Position numbers and translations under genes: made by a program. The notes under the pieces are model-generated. The model was not told the origin of the DNA. It saw only the letters and a list, made by a program, of their open reading frames with translations, and ran no database searches. Below, one piece after another: positions 50,831 through 59,117 of a stretch of 64,000 nt of DNA (its first letter is position 1; every line of letters begins with the position of its first letter). The stretch comes from Mucilaginibacter corticis (GTDB lineage: Bacteria; Bacteroidota; Bacteroidia; Sphingobacteriales; Sphingobacteriaceae), in assembly GCF_007558865.1 (NCBI RefSeq), contig NZ_VLPK01000002.1, positions 248,001 through 312,000 of the forward strand, written 5' to 3'.

Positions 50831-51805
50831 ATGAAATGTTCAATATTTATCACCCTGATTTTTTGTCTTTTTTGTTTTAATTATAGTTCAGCGCAGGATT
50901 TTCCAAGAACATACTTTTATAAAAATGATGACCGCCTTGTAAAAACCCGTGACAGTGCTGATTATATCCTTGTGATAAGCGCACCGGATACCGGTTCGAA
51001 ATTTTATAATTTCACCGAGTATTATGCGGATAATAAGATAAGGTCAACAGGTAAAACATCAGAGCCCGACTACAGAAAACTGGAAGGACATTATGAATCT
51101 TTTTATCCCTCAGGGCAAAAAAATGAAATAGCTACCTACAATCATAACGATAAGATAGGCGATTACTATAAATGTTATCCTGATGGTAAACTGTACACCC
51201 ATAAATTCTATGAAAAAAGTGGCGAGAACGGTTCGGACTATGGCGCTAAGATCTTGATAGTAGAATGCCGTGCCAAAAGCGGCAGAATTTTGGCAGCTAA
51301 TAGCAATGGTAAATATATTGGCTATGACAATGATTTTAAGAATAAAGAAGAGAATGGCCCGATAAAAAACGGGTTAAGAGAAGGTACATGGAAAGGTAAG
51401 ATTAAGGATAAGCATGGCAAGCTCACTTTTATAGAGGAATACAAAAATGGCGAGTTGATTTCGGGTAAGGCTGTTGATAAGGATAAAAAAACATATACAT
51501 ACCAGGCCCGGGCGGTTCAACCAAAATTCTTTGATGGTTTTGCAGCTTTCGGCACTTATTTAGCTAACAATATAAAATACCCTTACCATGCCAGGGTAAA
51601 CAGGATAAGTGGCATTGTACTTATTGATTTTGTGGTAGAAAAAGACGGGTCATTAACTGATTTTAAAGTAAAGAGAAGCCCCGACGGCGAATTAAGCGAA
51701 GAGGCCTTGAGGGTTTTAAAAGCATCGCCCAAATGGGCACCTGCCGCCCAATATGGCATGCCGGTAAGAGTACGTTTTACGCTCCCTGTCAGGTTTAATA
51801 TCTGA
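50831..51805 (+). CDS. TonB-family protein with MORN-like repeats
   Basis: 324 residues with signal peptide (IFITLIFCLFCFNYSSAQ). The centre has YESFYPSGQKNEIATYNHND and CYPDGKLYTHKFYEK repeats of the MORN/YwqK type. The C-terminal 80 residues are a TonB C-terminal domain: GIVLIDFVVEKDGSLTDFKV, LSEEALRVLKASPKWAPA and VRVRFTLPVRFNI. No TM-anchored Pro-rich linker, so it is not a classical TonB; the domain likely binds partners at the periplasmic side. The gap 51806-51992 shows nothing notable. Confidence 0.8.
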   Translation: MKCSIFITLIFCLFCFNYSSAQDFPRTYFYKNDDRLVKTRDSADYILVISAPDTGSKFYNFTEYYADNKIRSTGKTSEPDYRKLEGHYESFYPSGQKNEIATYNHNDKIGDYYKCYPDGKLYTHKFYEKSGENGSDYGAKILIVECRAKSGRILAANSNGKYIGYDNDFKNKEENGPIKNGLREGTWKGKIKDKHGKLTFIEEYKNGELISGKAVDKDKKTYTYQARAVQPKFFDGFAAFGTYLANNIKYPYHARVNRISGIVLIDFVVEKDGSLTDFKVKRSPDGELSEEALRVLKASPKWAPAAQYGMPVRVRFTLPVRFNI

Positions 51806-51992
51806 TCATTAGCCAACTGCATCCATTTATTAGTAAAACCGCACCATTGTAATAATGTTGTTTCATTATCAGAGGGTTAAACCATCCTTCATTTATTTTA
51901 TCAGATATCACAAAACAATGCTTACTATTGAACGTAGTTAGCCTGACTGAAATTATAAACTGATATCCCCCAAGACAACTATTACATCTTAT

Positions 51993-54900
51993 ATGAATTC
52001 ACTGAGTATTGTACTCGGAGCCGATCGCCCGGACCTGATCCGTGAGGAAACACTGGCGACTTTATTTTCAAGATCAGCGGCAGAACATGCCGGTAAAACC
52101 GCGCTTGTTTTTCATGAGCAATCGCTTACCTATGCCGAACTGGACAGGTGGAGCGACGTTGTGGCCGAATACCTGAACAAAAAAGGTATTGCCCGCGGCA
52201 GCAAAGTGGGGGTATGGTGGCAGCGCGGTTTAGAACTGCACGTGGCTATTTTAGGTATCGTAAAATCAGGCGCTACCTATGTGCCTGTCGACAGGGAGAT
52301 CCCTGCCGAACGTGTAGAGTTGATATTGGAAGAAGTAGGTGCCGATGGCGTATTCAGTCTGCAAAAATTAAATTCACCCTGCCCGCGGCTGTTTGTGCCG
52401 CCAAGGCCCGCGCCGCAACAGGCTGTTAAATTAGCCAAAGGCCCGCAGCCTGACGATTGCGCTTACGTGCTTTATACATCAGGCAGTACAGGTAAGCCTA
52501 AAGGTATCCCGATAAGCCATAAACAGATCTGCCATTTAGTGAGGTCTGAGCAAACTGTTTTTAATATCAGGGAGACGGATAAAGTATACCAGGGCTTCTC
52601 GGTATCGTTTGATATGTGGTGCGAAGAGACCTGGATAAGCTATTTTGCAGGCGCTACCATTTGGGTGTCAGATAACACCACATCAAAAGCTATTGACGAA
52701 TTAGGCGGCGTACTTGCCGAACAAAATATAACCATACTGCATGCCGTGCCAAGCCTTTTGGCCGTGATGGACGATAGCATAAGCTCATTACGCCTGGTAA
52801 ATGCCGGCGGCGAGGCCTGTACACCGCAGGTGCTGGCCAAATGGGCGCGGTCGGGCATTAAATTTTACAACAGTTACGGGCCTACAGAAACTACGGTTAC
52901 CGCTACCATAGCATCCCTTAATTCGGGAGACAAGATCGTAATTGGCGACCCGCTTCCTAACTACAACTTGGCGGTGGTTGATGATAACATGAACCTTTTG
53001 CCCATTGGCGAGGAAGGCGAGCTGGTGATAACCGGGCCAGGCGTGGCATCGGGCTATGTAAAACTGCCGCAGCTTACCCAGCAAAAGTTTGTGCCGAAAC
53101 CAAAATCATTGGATGTATTGCCGGGTAAAACGGTGTACCGCACCGGTGATGCGGCAGTAATTAACCCCGATGGCACGGTAGACCTGCACGGCCGTTTTGA
53201 CGACCAGGTAAAACTGCGCGGTTACCGCATTGAGCTTGGCGAGATTGAGGTAAGGTTGAACGCCATAACCGGCGTAGCATCCGCAGTAGTCGCCATAAAG
53301 AAAGATGGTAACGGGCAGGATCAACTGGTTGGCTATGTGGTGATGGATGGTATCAACGAGATAGAGGAAAATCTTTTCAGGATCGAGCTGGCAAAGACCT
53401 TGCCGTCATACATGGTGCCCGGCACCATTGTAGCGCTTGATGAAATGCCGAGAATGCCCAGCGGTAAAATAAACCGTAAGGCGCTGCCTGTACCCGAAGC
53501 ATTTGCCACCATAGCAAATGATCCGCTAAACGCAATAGATCTGAATGCACCTGCTGCTGACCGGATCATGGCCGTATTACGCGGGATCTTCCCCAATAAA
53601 GAGATCACCCCGCAAATGGATTTCTTTGATGACCTGGGAGGGCACTCGTTATTGGCTGCCGGCTTTGTATCGCAGTTACGCAGGGATGCCAACCTGCCGG
53701 GCGCATCATTAAAAGATATTTATCTTAACCGCCCGCTTAGCAACCTGATAGAAGTTTGGCAGGGCCAGCCTGAAGTTAAACCAAAACATAAAAAGGCATA
53801 CAACAAAACACCACTGCACCGTTACCTGCTTTGCTGGCTGGCGCAAACTGTGTCTTTATTGCTGATATACGGGCTTTTCGCGTTCCAGATCTTTATACCT
53901 TACCTGGGATATTATTATGTAGATCAGGAAACCAATAGTGTACTATACTCTATCATTACTTCGTTGGTGCTGTTCTCGTTTATTCCGCCGTTATTTACAA
54001 CCATATCCATTGGTGCCAAATGGCTGGTAATAGGTAAAATGAAGGAGGGCGATTATCCTTTATGGGGTAGTTACTACTTTAGGTGGTGGTTTGTTAAAAC
54101 TATTCAGCGTTTATTGCCGGCCCAGTTTTTAAATGGTACGCCGCTTTACCCGCTTTATTTAAGATTGCTGGGGATCAAAATAGCGCAAAACGCGCAGGTA
54201 AGCGATTTTAACTTTGGTGCAGAAGACCTGATCACCATAGGAGACGATGCAAGCATCAGCTCAAAAACGCATTTAAATAACGCGTTCGTAGAAAACGGCT
54301 TATTAAAGTTACGCCGCATCCATCTTGGCGATCACGCCTATATTGGTAGCAGCGCCATCATATCCGGCGATACCCGTGTTGAAGACTGGGGCGAGCTGCA
54401 GGACCTGAGCTTTTTACCGGCGGGTAAAACCATTAACACTGCCGAAGTTTGGCAGGGCAGCCCGGCGCAGCTGAAAGAAACCAGGAACATTGCCGATCTG
54501 CCGCACCCTGAACCGGTATCGACCTCTACGCGCCGTAAGTATAAGCTGATATTTATTATGTGTATGATGGCGTTTCCGTTCATTATTTTATTGCCGCTGC
54601 TGCCAACCATCATCACCATAAACCGGATGGACAACAACGCGCCCGATTATAATTTTAATTATATAGTGCACGTGCCTATGCTGGCCCTTTTATACATAGC
54701 GCTGTTTATGTTTGAAACCGTGGTGCTTACCCGCTTACTGCAATATGATATCAAGCCCGGCAAATACTCTGTTTACAGCGCTTTTTATGTGCGTAAATGG
54801 TTTGCAGATCAGTTGATGTCATTAAGCCTGATCGTAATGCACCCCATATACGCTACGGTTTATGTGACCGATTATTTCAGGATGCTTGGCGCTAAGATCG

Positions 54901-55931
54901 GTAAGAATACAGAGATCTCTACTGCCAGCAGCGTTACGCACCCGCTGCTTGAAATTGGCGACGGCGCTTTTGTTGCCGATGCGGTAACACTTGGCGAAGC
55001 TGACGTACGCGCGCAGCAACTGATATTAAGCAAGACCATTATCGGTAATAATAGCTTTGTAGGTAACAGCGCGCTTATCCCGCAGGGATATCAACTAAAC
55101 AGCGATATGCTGATAGGCGTACTATCTACCCCGCCTGACGATAAGCAACAGCAGGAAAGTACTGCAAGGGACTGGTTTGGCTCGCCGGCTATACCTTTGC
55201 CGCGCAGGCAGGAAAGCACGCCTTTTGGTGACGAGCTGACCATCCACCCTAACAATTACCGCAAATTTGCCCGCGGACTGGTAGAGTTTATCCGGATCAT
55301 CTTACCGGAGAGCGCCATTATTTGTTTTTCGATTTTCTTCATTGCCTACGCGCATGACCTGGTGGTGGATCAGCCTTTATGGAAGATCATTTTATACTTC
55401 CCTTTTTATTACCTGTTTTTTATGGGGGTGCCTTCATTCCTGGTACCGCTGGTATTAAAATGGGTACTTGTTGGTAAATATAAAGCGCAGCAAAAGCCGA
55501 TGTGGAGTTGGGCGGTTTGGAAAAGCGAGGCTATAACCTCAACTTATGAGGCATTGGCTATTCCGTTTTTCCTGGATTATCTGCAGGGAACACCATGGCT
55601 GCCGCCTTTCATGCGCTTACTGGGCGTTAAGATTGGCAAACGCGTATGGATGAACACCACCGATATTACAGAGTTTGATATGGTAACTATTTGCGATGAC
55701 GCCGCCCTTAACCAGGATTGCGGACCGCAAACGCATTTGTTTGAAGACCGGGTAATGAAAGTAGGGGCCGTAAAAATAGGGGCGAGAAGCAGCGTAGGTG
55801 CAGGTACCATTATTTTATATGATAGTGAACTGGGCGATGATACCAGCATTGAAGCCCTATCATTAGTGATGAAAGGCGAGCGTTTATCGCCGGGAACAGA
55901 TTGGATAGGCAGCCCGGTGAAACCCCTCTAA
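51993..55931 (+). CDS. Pls/PosA-type membrane non-ribosomal peptide synthetase
   Basis: 1312 residues. Adenylation domain: A3 YTSGSTGKPKGIPISH (from about residue 160), A5 YNSYGPTETT (about 293), A7 YRTGDAAVINPDG, A8 QVKLRGYRIELGEIE, A10 PSGKINRKALP (about 489). A carrier domain follows with Ser552 in DLGGHSLLAAG. From about 607 the protein has paired membrane helices interleaved with three left-handed beta-helix/hexapeptide-like modules (about 735-830, 970-1045 and 1215-1305, ending WIGSPVKPL). No condensation or thioesterase domain. This architecture matches the TIGR02353/Pls family of epsilon-poly-lysine-type synthetases. By Stachelhaus alignment I read D235, M236 and E239, which hints at a basic amino acid. 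The final codons and stop lie in a REP element. Confidence 0.85.
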   Translation: MNSLSIVLGADRPDLIREETLATLFSRSAAEHAGKTALVFHEQSLTYAELDRWSDVVAEYLNKKGIARGSKVGVWWQRGLELHVAILGIVKSGATYVPVDREIPAERVELILEEVGADGVFSLQKLNSPCPRLFVPPRPAPQQAVKLAKGPQPDDCAYVLYTSGSTGKPKGIPISHKQICHLVRSEQTVFNIRETDKVYQGFSVSFDMWCEETWISYFAGATIWVSDNTTSKAIDELGGVLAEQNITILHAVPSLLAVMDDSISSLRLVNAGGEACTPQVLAKWARSGIKFYNSYGPTETTVTATIASLNSGDKIVIGDPLPNYNLAVVDDNMNLLPIGEEGELVITGPGVASGYVKLPQLTQQKFVPKPKSLDVLPGKTVYRTGDAAVINPDGTVDLHGRFDDQVKLRGYRIELGEIEVRLNAITGVASAVVAIKKDGNGQDQLVGYVVMDGINEIEENLFRIELAKTLPSYMVPGTIVALDEMPRMPSGKINRKALPVPEAFATIANDPLNAIDLNAPAADRIMAVLRGIFPNKEITPQMDFFDDLGGHSLLAAGFVSQLRRDANLPGASLKDIYLNRPLSNLIEVWQGQPEVKPKHKKAYNKTPLHRYLLCWLAQTVSLLLIYGLFAFQIFIPYLGYYYVDQETNSVLYSIITSLVLFSFIPPLFTTISIGAKWLVIGKMKEGDYPLWGSYYFRWWFVKTIQRLLPAQFLNGTPLYPLYLRLLGIKIAQNAQVSDFNFGAEDLITIGDDASISSKTHLNNAFVENGLLKLRRIHLGDHAYIGSSAIISGDTRVEDWGELQDLSFLPAGKTINTAEVWQGSPAQLKETRNIADLPHPEPVSTSTRRKYKLIFIMCMMAFPFIILLPLLPTIITINRMDNNAPDYNFNYIVHVPMLALLYIALFMFETVVLTRLLQYDIKPGKYSVYSAFYVRKWFADQLMSLSLIVMHPIYATVYVTDYFRMLGAKIGKNTEISTASSVTHPLLEIGDGAFVADAVTLGEADVRAQQLILSKTIIGNNSFVGNSALIPQGYQLNSDMLIGVLSTPPDDKQQQESTARDWFGSPAIPLPRRQESTPFGDELTIHPNNYRKFARGLVEFIRIILPESAIICFSIFFIAYAHDLVVDQPLWKIILYFPFYYLFFMGVPSFLVPLVLKWVLVGKYKAQQKPMWSWAVWKSEAITSTYEALAIPFFLDYLQGTPWLPPFMRLLGVKIGKRVWMNTTDITEFDMVTICDDAALNQDCGPQTHLFEDRVMKVGAVKIGARSSVGAGTIILYDSELGDDTSIEALSLVMKGERLSPGTDWIGSPVKPL

Positions 55932-56011
55932 ATCTCCCCTAAGGGGAGACTTTAATGAATGGCTTATTGTTTTGTTTTAAAGCCCTCCCTTTCGGGGAGG
56001 GTTGGGTGGGG
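55932..56011. repeat. REP-like element filling the NRPS/transglutaminase gap
   Basis: Modules CTCCCCTAAGGGGAGACTTT and AAAGCCCTCCCTTTCGGGGA then GGGTTGGGTGGGG. It runs from within the NRPS stop (AACCCCTCTAA) to the transglutaminase stop, so it seems to supply both. Confidence 0.65.
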
Positions 56012-56857
56012 TTAAAGATACGCCACCCCCGTATAATCAATATGCCCATACATCAGCGGTTCAAAGCCTTGGTCAGCCAGTTCGCAGCTCACTACGATGG
56101 ATGAAAGTTCGGCATCGCCAAAAATGTTGGCTATGGCGGTATCGGCAGCATCACGGCCGGTAGCTATTTTAACCATACCATTTAGTGGGACAAGCTTGGT
56201 AGCATCAAATAAGATCCATTCGCCATTTAAATAAGCCTCAAAGCAGGCATGAAAATCGGGCGGGGTTAGCTGGTAGGCATAACCGGTAAAGTATCTTGCA
56301 GGGATGGTTAACGCGCGGCACAGGGCAATGCCCAGGTGCGCGAAATCACGGCATACGCCCTGCTGCTCGGTAACGGTATCAAATGCCGATGTTTCTGAAT
56401 TGGTTGACCCGCTCAGGTACTCCACATTACGGTAGATCCAGTCGGTAAGCGCAATAACCTTGGTAAAAGGGTTAACAATATGCCCGAACATATTATGCGC
56501 CAGGCGGTATAACTTGTCCGACTGGCAATAACGGCTTGGGTAAAGGTATGGCAGTATCGAATGGTCAAACTGCGCTACCGGTGTTTCGTACTGGCCTTCG
56601 TAATCAACTATCTTGTAACTGTTGTCAACGGTGGCCTTATAAGTTACCTTTACAGTTCCGGGGTTTTTAACTTCGAAACGCACCATGTGATTTTCGCCGC
56701 CTGTTGCCGGTAGCTCTTCAACCTTTATATAAGGGTCAACAATAAATTCTTCGCTTAATACTGTTTGGTGTTGTGTTCTTAAAGCATTGATGTTTAAGAT
56801 CAATGTACTCTCCGATTTCACTATATATTCCATCTCGGTGAATACATCGAATTTCAT
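56012..56857 (-). CDS. Transglutaminase-family protein (Anbu-associated type)
   Basis: 281 residues, no signal peptide, so probably cytosolic. An N-terminal beta-domain (about 1-100) as in COG1305-type transglutaminases, then the catalytic core: Cys169 in EQQGVCRDFAHLGIALCR, His203 in PDFHACFEAYLNGEW and Asp218 in FDATKL. Cys/His/Asp are all intact. It forms or hydrolyses isopeptide or peptide bonds. Directly downstream of the Anbu gene (11 bases), so the two are cotranscribed. Convergent with the NRPS gene. Confidence 0.9.
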   Translation of the reverse strand: MKFDVFTEMEYIVKSESTLILNINALRTQHQTVLSEEFIVDPYIKVEELPATGGENHMVRFEVKNPGTVKVTYKATVDNSYKIVDYEGQYETPVAQFDHSILPYLYPSRYCQSDKLYRLAHNMFGHIVNPFTKVIALTDWIYRNVEYLSGSTNSETSAFDTVTEQQGVCRDFAHLGIALCRALTIPARYFTGYAYQLTPPDFHACFEAYLNGEWILFDATKLVPLNGMVKIATGRDAADTAIANIFGDAELSSIVVSCELADQGFEPLMYGHIDYTGVAYL

Positions 56858-56868
56858 AGGGGTGTAGT

Positions 56869-57588
56869 TTATGTTAGTTTGTCAAATGCTAAATTCATCC
56901 AGTCTTCGGTTACGTGCTCTAACGCGGCTTTCAATTCCTCGGCCCACTGGCCTGAAATGTTCTCCAGGTCTTTTTTCTCGTACCGTTGTTGTACTATGTT
57001 AAAGCTGTCTTTTTTATAGATCGCCACGTCAATCGGGAAGTCCACGTTGTTTGAACTTACACGGGTCGAGTCGAAAGATAAAAACCCAACCTTAAGCGCC
57101 AGCCTCAAACTCGAATCCTCTGTTAAGGTACGATTTAAAATGGGTTTTCCGTGCCCCGAGTTACCTATAATTATAAATGGCGCACCTTGCCCTAATTCAA
57201 CCCAGTTACCTTCAGGGTAAAGCAGGAACAATTTATGCTCTTCGTCGTCTTTTAGTTGCCCGCCAATAATGGTGTGCAGGTCAAAATTAAACCCTGCTTT
57301 CTCTAATGATTCCTTATCCTCTTTAACCACGCGTTTAACCTGTTCGCCAAACGCGTTCACGGCTTTGTACAGCTTGTTGTATTCTGTTGTTTCTAATAAT
57401 TCATTAAAATATACGATAGCCTTGTCCCTGGTTGAGCGCAGGCCGCTTGTCATGATAAAAAGCGAAAATCCGTCTTTTTGTTCTATGGTAATTTTCTTTT
57501 TTACAGTAGTATCAGTTCCGGATGTAATACGTGTATCAGCAATTGCAAGCAGGCCCTCTTTAACCTTTATACCCAGGCAGTAAGTCAT
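56869..57588 (-). CDS. Anbu proteasome-type peptidase
   Basis: 239 residues from the ATG at 57588, giving M-TYCLGIKVKEGLLAIADTR. The longer frame to 57615 would hide the N-terminal Thr; Ntn hydrolases need it exposed after Met removal, and Anbu proteins start exactly MTYC. With Thr as residue 1, Asp17 falls in ADTR and Lys is at 29-31 (usually 33). Later blocks: HTIIGGQLKDDEEHKLFLLYPEGNW and IGNSGHGKPIL. Anbu is the ancestral beta-subunit relative of HslV/proteasome. First gene of the Anbu / transglutaminase operon; alpha-E and ATP-grasp partners usual in the group are not in this window. Confidence 0.87.
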   Translation of the reverse strand: MTYCLGIKVKEGLLAIADTRITSGTDTTVKKKITIEQKDGFSLFIMTSGLRSTRDKAIVYFNELLETTEYNKLYKAVNAFGEQVKRVVKEDKESLEKAGFNFDLHTIIGGQLKDDEEHKLFLLYPEGNWVELGQGAPFIIIGNSGHGKPILNRTLTEDSSLRLALKVGFLSFDSTRVSSNNVDFPIDVAIYKKDSFNIVQQRYEKKDLENISGQWAEELKAALEHVTEDWMNLAFDKLT

Positions 57589-57696
57589 ATCAAATATTAA
57601 GTTTAAGGGTGGCAAAGTAAATAAATATTGAGTATTAACTTATTATAATATCTAAAAATGTTTGATGTTTATTGGCCGGGGTATAAACAAAATAGC

Positions 57697-57704
57697 TAAT
57701 TTCG
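57697..57704 (+). promoter_or_regulatory. Weak -7-like box of the BamA-family gene
   Basis: TAATTTCG, one base off TAnnTTTG. The same octamer occurs upstream of leuS (5382-5389). The -33 TTG at 57672-57674 is at a 22-base spacing. Confidence 0.3.
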
Positions 57705-57756
57705 CGTTGCGTGAGTAATTAATTATAAACAGATAAAGAACAAAAACCGCTTATAC

Positions 57757-59022
57757 ATGAGGATAATTTACACCCTTTGCGGTTTATTGATAATACTATT
57801 ATTCGCCCCGCGAGTGTATGCGCAGCGCAACCCCGAGATACCGCTTACCAAGATCTACACGGACAGCACCCTTGTACACAAAAGCAAAAAAGACACTACG
57901 GTACTTTCAAAAAAAGGCACCCCTCAAAAAGATCTGTACAGTGTGATAGGTGCCTTATTTCATGAGTCTACGCCATCTGTAAATGACAGTATTACCTCAA
58001 AACCTGTTATATCTGTTGTGCCGGCAATAGGCTATACATTGGTGTCACGCCTGGCAGTTGTATTGTCAGGTAATGTTACCTTTCGTACCGGGCCGCAGTC
58101 GCGGGTATCTACCATTGTAGCCAGTACATCTTACACGCAAAATAAGCAGTTCAGTATCCCGGTGCAAAGCAGCATCTGGAGCAAGAATAATGAATATAAC
58201 TTTGTAGGCGATTATCGCTTTTATAAATTTCCGCAAAGCACCTTTGGTTTGGGCAGTAGCTCAAAAATGAGGAATGAAGACCCGATGGACTATAATTTTG
58301 TGCGCTTTTATGAAACGGTACTGCGTCACTTAGGCGGTAATTTTTATGCAGGCCTGGGTTATATGTTTGACACCCATTACAACATTACCGAAAAGGGCAA
58401 CATAAACGGCGGCATATCTGATTATGCTCGGTATGGTAAAACAGCCGGTTCGATAGCGTCAGGTTTTGCCTTCAACACTTTTTACGATTCACGCGATAAT
58501 GCCATAAATCCTTCAAAGGGTGCATATACTTCTTTGTTGTACCGCGTAAGCCCGTCGGCCCTGGGCAGCAGCTCAACGTGGACGTCATTGACCGTAGATG
58601 CACGTAAGTACATCAAGTTTCCGGCAAGCTCTGAAAACATCCTGGCATTATGGAGTTATGACTGGATAATATTAAACGGCAGGCCGGAATATATGGACCT
58701 GCCCAGTATATCATGGGATGCGAACTCGGCCACCGGCAGGGGCTATATCCAGGGGCGGTTCAGGGGTGCCCAAATGGTTTATGGCGAAGCCGAATATCGT
58801 TTTAGGATCATGGCCAATGGCCTGTTAAGCGGGGTTGTTTTTGCCAACGTCGAATCTTTCTCTGCACAGCAAGGTACACGCCTGCAAGCCATACAACCGG
58901 GCTATGGGCCGGGCTTACGTATCAGCATAAACAAGCTGTCAAAAACTAATATTACTATCGATTATGGCTTTGGGACGCAGGGTTCAAGAGGCCTGTTTAT
59001 TGATGTAGGTGAAGCTTTTTAA
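57757..59022 (+). CDS. BamA/TamA-family outer-membrane protein
   Basis: 421 residues with signal peptide (YTLCGLLIILLFAPRVYA). C-terminal Omp85-type 16-strand barrel pattern (PAIGYTLVSRLAVVLSGNV; FNTFYDSRDNAINPSKGAYT; the RGYIQGRFRGAQMVYGEAEYRF loop equivalent to the conserved RGF/RGY motif), ending in a terminal aromatic (GLFIDVGEAF). POTRA domains are not evident, so it is a barrel-only relative. Divergent from the Anbu gene, with about 170 bases between. Likely outer-membrane assembly or transport; partner unknown. Confidence 0.85.
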   Translation: MRIIYTLCGLLIILLFAPRVYAQRNPEIPLTKIYTDSTLVHKSKKDTTVLSKKGTPQKDLYSVIGALFHESTPSVNDSITSKPVISVVPAIGYTLVSRLAVVLSGNVTFRTGPQSRVSTIVASTSYTQNKQFSIPVQSSIWSKNNEYNFVGDYRFYKFPQSTFGLGSSSKMRNEDPMDYNFVRFYETVLRHLGGNFYAGLGYMFDTHYNITEKGNINGGISDYARYGKTAGSIASGFAFNTFYDSRDNAINPSKGAYTSLLYRVSPSALGSSSTWTSLTVDARKYIKFPASSENILALWSYDWIILNGRPEYMDLPSISWDANSATGRGYIQGRFRGAQMVYGEAEYRFRIMANGLLSGVVFANVESFSAQQGTRLQAIQPGYGPGLRISINKLSKTNITIDYGFGTQGSRGLFIDVGEAF

Positions 59023-59117
59023 CCTATAGTTTAAAATTTCTAAAATTATAAGAATATTCTTAGAAGTTTTAAGCACATGTTCTCGGATTACGTATATTAG
59101 TGAGCCAACAATTTTAT

